From Nitrososphaerota archaeon (lineage in GTDB: Archaea; Thermoproteota; Nitrososphaeria; Nitrososphaerales; Nitrosopumilaceae), in assembly GCA_028866655.1 (NCBI GenBank), contig JAGWHQ010000013.1:1-42674 (forward strand): a stretch of 42,674 bases of DNA, read 5' to 3'. The translations under genes and the position numbers were made by a program. Under the pieces are notes generated by a model. That model was not told where the DNA came from. It searched no databases and saw nothing but the letters and a program-made list of their open reading frames with translations. Of the stretch, positions 7,239-16,080 are shown piece by piece (the first letter of the stretch is position 1; each line of letters starts with the position of its first letter).

Positions 7239-8930
7239 ATGATTGCCATGAATGTGATACATAGATACTTTCCTGTTTTTACAATTGTACTTGTTTTAAT
7301 TGGGGTATTTGGTGCTCATCTAGCGCAAGGAGCACCACCTCAAGTGTTGACCATCACGCCTACTGGATTGTCTGCAACTGCAATTTCTCCCACACAGATT
7401 AACTTGTTTTGGTCTGCACCAACACAAAACTATGAAAAAACAATTATTGGATATAAAATTGAACAACAGCTTAGTCCGGGTGTATTTGATATTGTAGTGT
7501 ACAATACTGGTAGTACACTTACTGCATATTCGATGACTGGCCTGAAAACCGGAACGACCTATGCCTATCGAGTTTCAGCAATTTATTCTGATGATACATC
7601 TACTGATCCATCAAATATTGCTGCTGCCATTCTTTCTACAACCTCTTCTCAGTCTCCTATTCCGCCAGTTTCATCTACCACAACAAATGTGAGATTTGAT
7701 TTTATTCCTTCGGATGGATCTGTTCTGTCTGGGGTTGTGTTTGATCAAAGTGATTATCTTGCACTACAATACAAAAAAGATCCTAGAAGCGTAATTCTTG
7801 ATGTAGTTCCTACATCTGACCAGACAACTAATAATCTTGATAATTTGTTAGCGTATCAAAATAATCATCTAAATGATGATTCCGTTCCAGCTCCCCTGAT
7901 TGCAAAAGCTGTCTCTTCTACTAGAATTAATCTCTCATGGCTTCCACCACTGAATCAATATGGGCAAAAGTTATTGGGGTATGAAATAGATCTAAAGAAT
8001 GCTCCTGGTGATTATCAAGTAATTGATGAAGACACTGGTAATGCCACTACACAATATTCTCTGGATGGGCTGACTCCTAATACTACTTACACTTATCGAA
8101 TATTTGCAGTATATCCTGGAACTCATAGTAATCCGTCAAATGAAGCATCTGTAACAACACTGGTCTATGTTCCACCGCCAATACAAGCATCGAATCAAAA
8201 TACATCATCTGTATCTGCACCGTCTTCTACTACCATGTACGATCAAACTGGTACAAACCCGTCGCCTGTTACAAATAATGTACAACTTGATTTTACTGCA
8301 CCTGATGGAGTTTTACTATCTGGAGTGATATTGTCACAAAGTGATTATCAACAACTTGTTATCATCAAGGATCCTAGATCTATTCTATCAAATGTAACAC
8401 AGACTCCGTCTACAATAAACAATGTTCTTTCAGGAATTTTGAGATATCAAACATTACATGCTGCAAAGGAACCTGAAACTGTGTCGTCTACACCTGTTGC
8501 AAATTCTAGTCAATCTTTGCAACAACCCGCTAAACCTCAACCAGTTGACAACACTCTGATAAATGGTGTTATCACATCAGTTGTAGCATCTGGTATTGTA
8601 GGTGTGTCAACGTGGTTTGTCAGAACCAAAGTAGCAAGAAAAATTGCAAAAGAATATCGTTTCACACTAGAACATGTAACCTCTACCATGTCGGCACAAA
8701 TCCGAATAAGAAACAGCGGAGAAACAATAGAAGACTGTGTCATACTTTGTGAAAGAGATGCGTGCATCTGGACTGACACAAATCTAGACAAACCAAAGCA
8801 TGTTTATGCTGGAAATGACTCGTATGTAACAATTCCAAAAGAATTTGAAAACAAAAACCCCTTGATAAGCATCAAAAGCGGCAAGAAGACATTACGAAAG
8901 ATAATGCTCAATGATATGGCTCGTGGTTAG
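7239..8930 (+). CDS. Membrane-anchored fibronectin type III protein
   Basis: This 563-residue protein has a signal peptide (about 1-32) and two fibronectin type III domains (about 42-130 and 224-310), marked by INLFWSAP or INLSWLPP, GYKIEQQ or GYEIDLK, and TTYAYRVSAIY or TTYTYRIFAVY. Each domain is followed by the same linker unit, [R/Q]xDFxxxDGxxLSGVxxxQSDY, then KDPRS. A membrane helix (about 441-460) precedes a cytoplasmic region of about 100 residues with basic and beta-strand character. The repeated FnIII plus linker suggests an internal duplication. ATG at 7239 and at 7248 are both possible starts. Confidence 0.75.
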   Translation: MIAMNVIHRYFPVFTIVLVLIGVFGAHLAQGAPPQVLTITPTGLSATAISPTQINLFWSAPTQNYEKTIIGYKIEQQLSPGVFDIVVYNTGSTLTAYSMTGLKTGTTYAYRVSAIYSDDTSTDPSNIAAAILSTTSSQSPIPPVSSTTTNVRFDFIPSDGSVLSGVVFDQSDYLALQYKKDPRSVILDVVPTSDQTTNNLDNLLAYQNNHLNDDSVPAPLIAKAVSSTRINLSWLPPLNQYGQKLLGYEIDLKNAPGDYQVIDEDTGNATTQYSLDGLTPNTTYTYRIFAVYPGTHSNPSNEASVTTLVYVPPPIQASNQNTSSVSAPSSTTMYDQTGTNPSPVTNNVQLDFTAPDGVLLSGVILSQSDYQQLVIIKDPRSILSNVTQTPSTINNVLSGILRYQTLHAAKEPETVSSTPVANSSQSLQQPAKPQPVDNTLINGVITSVVASGIVGVSTWFVRTKVARKIAKEYRFTLEHVTSTMSAQIRIRNSGETIEDCVILCERDACIWTDTNLDKPKHVYAGNDSYVTIPKEFENKNPLISIKSGKKTLRKIMLNDMARG

Positions 8931-9089
8931 AGTAGAAATGAATTGAATCGATCCTTAAAATGACTCATACTTTTCCAAGTTTAATTCTTGTTGAATAGAT
9001 TTGGATTTGATATGTGCAAGGTGTGAAAAAATTACTCGATCTGAGTTTAGTCCCATCGCTTTTATCTGGGCAAACTTTGGTTCAAACTG

Positions 9090-9620
9090 TTGTCAGAGGA
9101 TCTAATTGGCGCAATCCAACAAATCTTAGTTCTTGGGAAAGGTGACCAAGGTAGATTGGAATATCTTCTTGATATGTTACAAAAAGGAAAACCGCTTACA
9201 GACTCTGATCAAAACTATCTGAAAATTATGGTGCCTCTTTATCTTAGCCCGAAAGATTCCTATCAGCAAAATGCTGAATTTGCAATAGAGCGTTTGTCTA
9301 ACGAAGTAAAGGATTTGAATCAAAAAATCCATAGTATGCAAAGAAAGGGGTTTGAAAAGTATGTAGGAAGAAAAGCAGTCTTGTTCTTTTTTACAGTATT
9401 TGTAGGTTGGAATGCTTGCCAAGTCTACCTGCAACCGTTTTTGTCTGATTTTGTTTCTAATGACATGATACAGTATGTGTTTCCCCTGAACCTGGTTGCA
9501 AATTATTTAAATTATGGCATGGTTGTCTGGTTTGGATTTTTGATATTGCTGTCATCATGGCCCTTTATCGGCGCAATACATCTTACCAAGTTCATAATAT
9601 CTAGAAAGATTTCAAAGTAA
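9090..9620 (+). CDS. Coiled-coil membrane protein with two C-terminal helices
   Basis: The 176-residue protein begins with a soluble helical region (about 1-95) that includes a short coiled coil (IERLSNEVKDLNQKIHSMQRK). Two membrane helices follow at about 97-117 and 138-165, ending in a basic tail. It is likely an inner-face membrane-anchored protein. No known family is recognised. It starts with TTG and runs toward the convergent HD-domain gene, with the stop codons adjacent. Confidence 0.6.
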   Translation: MSEDLIGAIQQILVLGKGDQGRLEYLLDMLQKGKPLTDSDQNYLKIMVPLYLSPKDSYQQNAEFAIERLSNEVKDLNQKIHSMQRKGFEKYVGRKAVLFFFTVFVGWNACQVYLQPFLSDFVSNDMIQYVFPLNLVANYLNYGMVVWFGFLILLSSWPFIGAIHLTKFIISRKISK

Positions 9621-10952
9621 CTATTGTAGAGCTACGCGATAATAATCCCAGCGCTCTGGGTCAAATTGCTTGACAAATTCAATCGGTTCATTTCTTTCAA
9701 TTCTACTTGTAATTACATCCCGCAATGCAAAGCTTGTGAGATACTTGTATCCTTTCGACTGTACCTGCATGTTGAACAACAACCTCATCTCTCTTCCGCC
9801 TCTCTGTCCCCAATATCCCATCCTAATTGCAAGCGGCTCCATGAATGCGGTGTTTTTGAGTCCATAGTTTATGTCATTTATTTCTGGTCTAAGCTTGTAT
9901 GCCTCTAGGGGTCCGCCTTTTGTAAATCCAATAACTGGACCATTGTCGCTTCCGAGCCTTAATGTGTTTAGTATTGTATCTTTTGCCATCACCGATTCTA
10001 CAAAATCATCTTTTTTGAATTGGAGTGGTTTTGGTAATTGTTTGTGTATTTCTGACAATGTCTCTATGAATCCTGGCTCTTGTCTGTTTGACATGGGTTC
10101 TATTACAGCAAAAAATTTAGTATTGTCATAAACAAGTGATCCTTCAATCTCTATCTCTTGTTCACGTAGTTTCATAAACGATAACACGTTATTTGTAAAG
10201 TGTTTTCTCATGTCTTTTGGAAGTGCTTGTAATACACTTTGATACATCTCTGCATCATTATTGAGAAGATCTTCAAAATATGCTACGGATCTTCTAACAA
10301 TATAGTATGGGTGCCATGCTAATGCGTGGGCATTTTTTTGTGCCATCTCTAATGCTTTTGCAAAGTCACCAAGAGTATATCCTGCAATTCTATCTGTAAC
10401 TGAAAGAAACCAACCTACTTTTTTGAAATGCTCTCTTTTATTTTTGTCATCTCTTGTAATTTCTGACAAGTTAAGACAATCTTCAATTTTTTTCTCTGTG
10501 GCCTCTTTTACCTCTCCACTCCAAGGGTATGTGGTTCTATGAATTAGTACTGCAATCAAATTTTTGTCAATGTTCGCATCTCTTAATAGTGAATCTAATT
10601 TCTCATCTGTCACGACAAATTTTACAGCATCTTCTTCATGTGGTTTGTCTACCTTTTTTTGTGGGTCATAGTCATGAAACAAAGATGCTACAAAAAGATA
10701 AGGAAAGTCTTCGGGTCTGAGGATGCCATGGGTGCTCTCAGACTGGGCCGCAAGTAGGGTAACATAGGTTACCTCTAATTCGTGAATAATGTTGTGGTAT
10801 CCGTAATAGTCTATGCCAAGTCCTTTTGATTCGAATAGGTTTATGGTATAGTCTAAAATCTTGGAGTAACACTCTCGCTTAAAGCCATTAGCTACCATGA
10901 TTCTTTGAATTTCTTCACGTAGAGCTACGGGATCCTGATTCTGTAGCAACAT
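9621..10952 (-). CDS. HD-domain phosphohydrolase-like protein
   Basis: This 443-residue cytoplasmic protein has a phosphodiesterase-style HD signature: YHNIIHELEVT (His53, His57), LFHDYDP (His93-Asp94), a later HEED and an LIHRTTYPW segment. These residues bind divalent metals in HD/PDEase-like phosphohydrolases acting on nucleotides or second messengers. The C-terminal half (from about 270) is a separate conserved-looking domain of unknown role, ending with aromatic and Arg-rich motifs (YWGQRGGREMRLLF). Substrate is unknown. It is monocistronic by layout. Confidence 0.7.
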   Translation of the reverse strand: MLLQNQDPVALREEIQRIMVANGFKRECYSKILDYTINLFESKGLGIDYYGYHNIIHELEVTYVTLLAAQSESTHGILRPEDFPYLFVASLFHDYDPQKKVDKPHEEDAVKFVVTDEKLDSLLRDANIDKNLIAVLIHRTTYPWSGEVKEATEKKIEDCLNLSEITRDDKNKREHFKKVGWFLSVTDRIAGYTLGDFAKALEMAQKNAHALAWHPYYIVRRSVAYFEDLLNNDAEMYQSVLQALPKDMRKHFTNNVLSFMKLREQEIEIEGSLVYDNTKFFAVIEPMSNRQEPGFIETLSEIHKQLPKPLQFKKDDFVESVMAKDTILNTLRLGSDNGPVIGFTKGGPLEAYKLRPEINDINYGLKNTAFMEPLAIRMGYWGQRGGREMRLLFNMQVQSKGYKYLTSFALRDVITSRIERNEPIEFVKQFDPERWDYYRVALQ

Positions 10953-10998
10953 GTTGGTAATTGAAACTGATGGTTTTAAGTTCTCGCTCGAATCTCAA

Positions 10999-11931
10999 TC
11001 ATGTTTTAGAAGGTATTTTCCTTTTTTGGTATATTACAAGCAAAACTAAAACTGCAACTATGACTATGCTGATTATGGATATGTTGGTATAATCTACAAA
11101 CCAATTCGCTACCAAAACCTTTGGCATGTCTGCCATGGTCTCTATTGATTCTTGATTGGAGTTTCCTATGACAGGTCCTTGCCATCCTGAAAATATGTGA
11201 TTCACGAGGATGTCATTTCCTGGCATGATTGATGCGTCTACAATAGAACCTGAATCATACCATCCTGTTCCTAGAGCTCGTCCAAAATTTGAAATGACCT
11301 TGATGTAATATTGGGTCTTGTATTCTAGAGTAATCTCATGTGCACTTGACATGTGGATTAAAGGTGACATGAAAGTGCCAGATTCTTGTCTTGTGATGGT
11401 GTTTATGTCTGGATTATCAAGTGACCATCCGTCAAGTATTTGTCTTGTATCTTGCATGCCTTGTGATATCATATTGGGTGCTGCAAATTGTACGTCTGTG
11501 CCAGCATCAAACCAGTTGTCGTTTGTTGGAGATGGTGGGAAAAAAGTCACATTGTTTAGCCCATGCATTATTATTTCAAATTGAGGTGTCGCAAAAAATA
11601 TCACAGAATGCTTCTTGTTGGCAGTAATATCTAGAGTAAAATTTCCATCCGATGTTCTGTCGATTTGGATGGTCTGATTGTTGTCAATGGAATAAGCCTC
11701 TAGATTGTATCTGTTACCATCTGTAAACCATGAATGTTCTTGGGAAACTGTGTAAGTGTGATTACTATCTGTAATGATGGTATATCCTGTTGATGTATTG
11801 TTTGCATAACTGATAGTAATAATTGATTTTTGATAATTTTGCACTGATGCTGATACATGGTTATCTGGAACAGTGATACAAAACAACAAGACGGGAATCA
11901 AAAAGAAAATAGCATATCTTGTAGAAAACAA
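10999..11931 (-). CDS. Secreted, membrane-anchored surface protein
   Basis: The frame is open to 11982, but TTG at 11931 gives a cleaner signal peptide (FSTRYAIFFLIPVLLF to VSA) and leaves a TATA-like box about 29 bases upstream, so I prefer that start (310 residues). The external part contains the beta motif YKTQYYIKVISNFGRALGTGWYDSGS, a repeat type common in archaeal exoproteins. A single C-terminal membrane helix (about residues 281-302) and a basic tail anchor it. It is divergent from the PEFG-CTERM gene at about 12 kb. Confidence 0.65.
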   Translation of the reverse strand: MFSTRYAIFFLIPVLLFCITVPDNHVSASVQNYQKSIITISYANNTSTGYTIITDSNHTYTVSQEHSWFTDGNRYNLEAYSIDNNQTIQIDRTSDGNFTLDITANKKHSVIFFATPQFEIIMHGLNNVTFFPPSPTNDNWFDAGTDVQFAAPNMISQGMQDTRQILDGWSLDNPDINTITRQESGTFMSPLIHMSSAHEITLEYKTQYYIKVISNFGRALGTGWYDSGSIVDASIMPGNDILVNHIFSGWQGPVIGNSNQESIETMADMPKVLVANWFVDYTNISIISIVIVAVLVLLVIYQKRKIPSKT

Positions 11932-12008
11932 ACTTGAGGGGCATCTTTGCACATATGATTTATTTTTCAATTCACTAAACAATGTATATCCCTAGCAAAG
12001 GTCAAATA

Positions 12009-12530
12009 ATGCTTGGTAAAAAAGAATCTATGCAATTATACTCTTATGTTATCATGGCCTGTATTGTCTTTTCAATGGGAGTTGCACCCGTCTTTGCACA
12101 AGCATCACAACAATACACGATAAACGATGCGCAGAGTGGTCAATCATTTCAGGTGCCATATGTTGTGACAGGTGCAACAGTTAGTGAAATGTCAATTAGT
12201 TCTCATGACACATCTCTTGTGGTGTTTCTACAATCGTCTGCTGACGGCAACCTGACACTTACTCTTCCACGAACACTCATTGATGCAAAAAATGGTGTAA
12301 ATGATGATCAATTCTTTGTACTAGTAGATGGGGCTGATACTGAGTTTACAGAACACAAGACTAGTACTGATAGGACAATAACCGTGTTTATTCCAAAAAA
12401 TACTGGACAGGTGGAGGTGATTGGTACACAGGTAGTTCCAGAATTTGGTACACTGTCTTCTCTAGTGCTTGTCATGGCAATAATTTCCATAGTTATAGTG
12501 TCAGCAAAAACTAGGCTAAGATTTTCCTAG
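12009..12530 (+). CDS. Secreted PEFG-CTERM protein
   Basis: From ATG 12009 the product has 173 residues: a signal peptide (YSYVIMACIVFSMGVAPVFA), a compact beta-rich domain that begins QYTINDAQSGQSFQVPYVV, and the C-terminal VVPEFGTLSS motif with membrane helix and basic end. This is the canonical PEFG form of the archaeal sorting signal. The frame opens at 11982, but ATG 11982 lies only about 20 bases from the likely TATA box near 11963, so 12009 is preferred. Residues such as VEMSISS-type strands suggest a small surface beta-sandwich. Confidence 0.75.
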   Translation: MLGKKESMQLYSYVIMACIVFSMGVAPVFAQASQQYTINDAQSGQSFQVPYVVTGATVSEMSISSHDTSLVVFLQSSADGNLTLTLPRTLIDAKNGVNDDQFFVLVDGADTEFTEHKTSTDRTITVFIPKNTGQVEVIGTQVVPEFGTLSSLVLVMAIISIVIVSAKTRLRFS

Positions 12531-12545
12531 GACCTGTAAAATATT

Positions 12546-12797
12546 TTAGCTAAATCCTGCACCAAACTGATCTCCATGTTGGAGAGGATCAGCCGAATCT
12601 GCGCCCTTGAGTTTTAGATACAAAAATGCTTCATTTACAAGTTGTATTGCAGACTCGTCTTGCAAGTGGAATTGCTTTTTTACCAAATCGTGATATTTTC
12701 TTAATCTTTCTTCGTCTTGTTCATCTAGAGAGATCTTATCTTTTAGTATTATAGCTGCAATAGTTTCAATCTGAGAATTGTATTGCGTATCGTTCAT
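12546..12797 (-). CDS. Small helical protein of unknown function
   Basis: An 83-residue acidic, mostly helical soluble protein (EERLRKYHDLVKKQFHLQDE and AIQLVNEAFLYLKLKG). It ends in a Gly-rich tail (HGDQFGAGFS). No signal peptide, cysteine or known motif is present. It lies between the PEFG gene and a tiny acidic protein on the same strand. No family is recognised. Confidence 0.6.
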   Translation of the reverse strand: MNDTQYNSQIETIAAIILKDKISLDEQDEERLRKYHDLVKKQFHLQDESAIQLVNEAFLYLKLKGADSADPLQHGDQFGAGFS

Positions 12798-12848
12798 GAT
12801 GTTTCCAAGCCATTTCTTGCTTTTAAGTGATTATCACATTTGTATGGC

Positions 12849-12968
12849 TCAAGATTTTTCAGAATCAACCTCTTCTTCAAATTCATCATCTAAGAACTCG
12901 TCTTCTTCTTCATCGTTTTCAGAAGACTCGTCAAGGAAGTCTTCGCTTTCTTTATTTTTTTCAGTCAT
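12849..12968 (-). CDS. Very acidic 39-residue protein
   Basis: The product has 39 residues, 21 of them Asp or Glu, with FLDE and FLDD motifs and no structure that looks globular. A strong Shine-Dalgarno AAGGAG (12975-12980, minus strand) stands 6 bases before the ATG, and a TATA-like TTATAA lies further upstream. Both support a real gene. Acidic tails of this kind bind basic partners such as RNA-binding proteins or metals. The complementary strand encodes a serine-rich shadow frame that I discard. Confidence 0.6.
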   Translation of the reverse strand: MTEKNKESEDFLDESSENDEEEDEFLDDEFEEEVDSEKS

Positions 12969-12974
12969 GTTTTA

Positions 12975-12980
12975 CTCCTT
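12975..12980 (-). promoter_or_regulatory. Shine-Dalgarno site of the acidic microprotein
   Basis: AAGGAG on the minus strand, 6 bases from the ATG at 12968. It is one of the few strong ribosome binding sites in front of a first gene here and supports the tiny reading frame. Confidence 0.55.
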
Positions 12981-13052
12981 TCTTTTGTGCTTATAACTTT
13001 TGAAAGATCCTTGGTATAAAAAGCAGCCAGTTTTGTAGCACGTACTTGTGTG

Positions 13053-14132
13053 TTAGTTTTTTCCAAAGTTTTCCAAGGCTTTTTTTGCATCTTCTTCGCC
13101 TGATTTTATTAATTTCTTTATTGTATCAATTGAAAAATCAGCATCTTCAAAAAGATAGTGTGAGTCTTCTCTTCTTTCTATTCTTACTATCTCCTTTATT
13201 ATGGCCCCTCTCTGACATGCAAGCTTGTTAAACTCAGGTTCAATCTCTGCAAGTTTTTTCCTATTGGCATCATCAAGCGGAATTGATTCCAAGATATCAT
13301 GCATTTTATTTATTATGGTAAGATATCTTGAAACTACTTTGGACATTCGGACTGTCTGGTCTGTCTTGTCTGTATGCATGATGTCTCTTGCTCTGTGCCA
13401 TGATTCCAACATGTTCTTTGGAATATCTTCCTGTCCACGCGGAAATAGGTTTGCAATTATTACTCTCTTGTCGCATGTGGGTGATGCATCAATTACTTCT
13501 CTTAGCGGTGTGTTGCTAAGCAGTGTTCCATCCCATAGGTACTTGTTACCAACTTTTGTCCATGATATTCCGTAGAATGGGTATCCAGCACTGGACAAGA
13601 CGTGATCTGATGTGAAGGTATCATACTTGCTGTCAAATATGGAAGGTTTTCCATTTTGTATGTCTGTTGAAGTTATTACCAGTCTTGGTCTTGAAGGATC
13701 CTTAAGTTTTGTATAATCCACAAATTTTTCCAGAGTTGTTTTGAGTGGTGACATGTCATAAAGATATGGCGAATTGTAGAAGAATCCAAAAGTTGGTCTC
13801 AGCCACAATGGAATAAATGCATTAGAGTTTCCCCACATTGCAGAGTATATTGAAGATGAAATTTCTCTTGCGCGGTCAGTAAGAAATGATGGTGTCACTG
13901 TCTGTGCCAATGTGAGCCAAAAGTCTTCCAAGTCTTTTGCCGGGTCGTTGCTCTTGCTTGCAGCAATTATTGATGAATTGATTCCTCCGATGGAAGTGCC
14001 TGCAACAACATCTATCTTTATTCCGAGCTTGCTAATTGTCTTGTATACTCCGCACTCATAAGCTCCAAGTGACCCTCCACCTTGGAGGACAAGAACATTT
14101 TCCTCACAATCTCTTTCTTTCTTTACGCGCAT
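13053..14132 (-). CDS. Patatin-like phospholipase/acyl hydrolase
   Basis: The 359-residue protein has the full patatin signature: oxyanion hole QGGGSLGAYECGVY (17-30), nucleophile elbow GTSIGG (Ser47), and the catalytic Asp in WDGTLLSNTP (Asp201). Patatins use a Ser-Asp dyad to hydrolyse acyl esters of lipids. The region after 215 is a charged helical extension. It lies next to the PHA locus, so a role in lipid remodelling at the granule surface or in polymer turnover is possible but unproven. There is no signal peptide, so it is cytoplasmic. Confidence 0.85.
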   Translation of the reverse strand: MRVKKERDCEENVLVLQGGGSLGAYECGVYKTISKLGIKIDVVAGTSIGGINSSIIAASKSNDPAKDLEDFWLTLAQTVTPSFLTDRAREISSSIYSAMWGNSNAFIPLWLRPTFGFFYNSPYLYDMSPLKTTLEKFVDYTKLKDPSRPRLVITSTDIQNGKPSIFDSKYDTFTSDHVLSSAGYPFYGISWTKVGNKYLWDGTLLSNTPLREVIDASPTCDKRVIIANLFPRGQEDIPKNMLESWHRARDIMHTDKTDQTVRMSKVVSRYLTIINKMHDILESIPLDDANRKKLAEIEPEFNKLACQRGAIIKEIVRIERREDSHYLFEDADFSIDTIKKLIKSGEEDAKKALENFGKN

Positions 14133-14200
14133 TTGTTATTCTACTAGAATGTATTGTATCATTAGATTATGATGTTTTCTATGATTCCCATGTCTGTGTG

Positions 14201-14626
14201 CTATTGTGCTTGGGTAGATTTTACATGGTTGATCTTGTGGAATGCATTATGAGATGATAAGATTCCAAGTGACGTTATTCCAACTCCTATGAAATTTCGT
14301 ACTGTCATGATATAATCTGGTCTTGATGCAATCACGGTTGTTTGAAATACGATGTAATAATTATCAAGCATCCAAAATGCGAGCGTTATCCATGATACAA
14401 TACCTGCAACCAGATAGCCGACTCTTGCTTTATGAAATATCTTGATTGTGCTAAAACCAATTGCGCTGTACCATGCAATAGATGCGGCAAGCCATTGCGC
14501 TTGACGTACTTCGCTTCGATCATCCAAGTAATAGTATGTGGTACCAATAAAGGCAAGAGAAAACAGGCAAAAAAGCACCATCTTGTGATTTGAAGAAAAA
14601 CTTGTCCTATCTTTACTTGATGTCAT
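14201..14626 (-). CDS. Four-helix membrane protein
   Basis: The 141-residue protein has a polar N-terminus and about four membrane helices (around 16-34, 45-62, 70-90, 105-125). The ends are rich in Ser, His and Lys. No motif or family is recognised. It sits between the patatin and alpha/beta hydrolase genes on the same strand, so it may be co-transcribed with them. Confidence 0.6.
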   Translation of the reverse strand: MTSSKDRTSFSSNHKMVLFCLFSLAFIGTTYYYLDDRSEVRQAQWLAASIAWYSAIGFSTIKIFHKARVGYLVAGIVSWITLAFWMLDNYYIVFQTTVIASRPDYIMTVRNFIGVGITSLGILSSHNAFHKINHVKSTQAQ

Positions 14627-14657
14627 TTTTTTCTAGGCCTTGAATGTTGTATATGTA

Positions 14658-15449
14658 TTATTTTGAAAAGAACTTGATAATTATATCTGATAGCCTCTCT
14701 GGATCTTCTATATATGGGGAATGTCCACATCCCTCCATTGGCGCAAATTCGCAGTTTTTGATTAACGAAACAAATTGTTGTGAATACTCGAAAGGTATCA
14801 GCTTGTCATCCTTGCCCCAAATAACCATTGTTGGAATATTGATTTTTTCTAGTTTATCAAAAATGTCTGGCGAATTCTTTAATCCTAAAAGTGTAGATAG
14901 GAATACCATTTTTGCATTTGGTCTTGACATGTTGTTGACAAATCGTTCAATTGATATCTCGGATACCTGCATTCCTGGACCTACCATCATTTGGTATGCG
15001 TTTTTTACCGAATCCTTGTTTGGGTATAACGCTGCCATTGTATATGCATCAAGTGTTGGAGTAGATTTTTTCATTATTCCTGCAGGAGATATGAGAATTA
15101 TTTTTTCAATTATGGGATTTTGTGCTGCAGCACACTCTGCAGTTATCTGACCTCCAAGTGATGTGCCAATAATGAACGTCTTTTTTATTGCAAGTGCTTC
15201 CATAAAATCAAAAACAAACTTTATGAAAAACTCTGGAGTGTAGTCAACTGAGGGCTTGTCACTCTGACCATATCCAATTATGTCTGGTGCGAAAATATGG
15301 TATTTTTTATTTAGGAAAGGTATTAGGTTACTCCATCTCTCTGCATATCCGCCTAGCCCATGTAGGAGAATGAGATTGCGATCAGATTGATCGCCGTCTT
15401 CCAAATATCTGATGTTATTTCTATTTAGCATGACAAATTTTTCCTTCAT
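14658..15449 (-). CDS. Alpha/beta hydrolase, candidate PHA depolymerase or esterase
   Basis: The 263-residue protein is a complete alpha/beta hydrolase. It shows HGLGG at 30-34 (oxyanion region), GTSLGG with Ser97 as nucleophile, WGKDDKLIP with Asp215, and GCGHSPYIEDP with His243 completing the triad. The family (MhpC/BphD-like) cleaves esters, thioesters or C-C bonds. No signal peptide is present. Its place between a patatin and a phasin-like gene, next to phaEC, makes intracellular depolymerase or thioesterase activity on PHA an attractive inference, but fold alone does not decide the substrate. Confidence 0.85.
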   Translation of the reverse strand: MKEKFVMLNRNNIRYLEDGDQSDRNLILLHGLGGYAERWSNLIPFLNKKYHIFAPDIIGYGQSDKPSVDYTPEFFIKFVFDFMEALAIKKTFIIGTSLGGQITAECAAAQNPIIEKIILISPAGIMKKSTPTLDAYTMAALYPNKDSVKNAYQMMVGPGMQVSEISIERFVNNMSRPNAKMVFLSTLLGLKNSPDIFDKLEKINIPTMVIWGKDDKLIPFEYSQQFVSLIKNCEFAPMEGCGHSPYIEDPERLSDIIIKFFSK

Positions 15450-15544
15450 CCGTCCACTGAAAGTCTTGCAAACAAAATAAGTTTTTAGCGATATTACTTA
15501 TGACAATATTAGTAAAGCTATATTCACAACGATCTATAATGCGA

Positions 15545-15976
15545 TCAGATCTTTGTCATTGCAGTGGCATATTCTAACATCTTTGCATAAGATGACAGGG
15601 CAAGTTTTACATAATCATCATATGACTTCATTGCCGACATGGTATTTTCTACAAATGTCTTTTGAAGATTACTCATCATTTCTATCTCGGACACAGTAGT
15701 CTTTGTTAATATTTTGAAGTACTTGTCAAATGATTCTATTGCTTTTTGATCTACTCCCATGTTATCGAGAAACTCTTTTTCTGCGATATAGCAAGTCCCA
15801 AAAAAGTCTCTTGCAATACGCAAGCCCTCTTCCTGCAAGTCTGCAAAATTTTCAATATATGAAGGCAGTAGGCTCTCTATCTTCATTATTACTTCATTAG
15901 TATTGTCTCTCATTACATCACATACCGAAAGAGAGTGTTTGACGCTTGCTTTTTCTTGCGGTTCGATTTTTGACAT
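15545..15976 (-). CDS. Phasin-like PHA granule protein
   Basis: This 143-residue, almost wholly helical protein lacks signal peptide and membrane segments. Amphipathic stretches such as IENFADLQEEGLRIARDFF and MMSNLQKTFVENTMSAMKSY resemble phasins (PhaP), which coat polyhydroxyalkanoate granules. It is divergent from phaE, with 104 bases between the start codons and separate TATA-like boxes (TTTTAA near 16006 for this gene). Identity to known phasins is weak, so the call rests on helical pattern and location. Confidence 0.65.
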   Translation of the reverse strand: MSKIEPQEKASVKHSLSVCDVMRDNTNEVIMKIESLLPSYIENFADLQEEGLRIARDFFGTCYIAEKEFLDNMGVDQKAIESFDKYFKILTKTTVSEIEMMSNLQKTFVENTMSAMKSYDDYVKLALSSYAKMLEYATAMTKI

Positions 15977-16046
15977 TGTTACATTATGTGTAGCGGTTCA
16001 CCCTTTTAACAATTTGTTGTATGTGTATTTGATAACTAGCAATCTC

Positions 16047-16056
16047 TATATGTATA
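16047..16056 (+). promoter_or_regulatory. TATA-like box for phaE-phaC
   Basis: TATATGTATA centred about 29 bases before the phaE ATG. This fits a leaderless start. The divergent phasin gene has its own box (TTTTAA at 16004-16009 on the opposite strand). Confidence 0.5.
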
Positions 16057-16080
16057 GAACTCCAATCTATTCTACCTCAC

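Noticed and set aside
12778-12996. Serine-rich plus-strand frame near 12.9 kb
   Set aside because: It is the complement of the Glu/Asp codons of the acidic 39-residue protein, which has its own ribosome binding site.
14644-15150. 168-codon plus-strand frame opposite the alpha/beta hydrolase
   Set aside because: The minus frame has a complete catalytic triad and correct length; the plus frame is its shadow.
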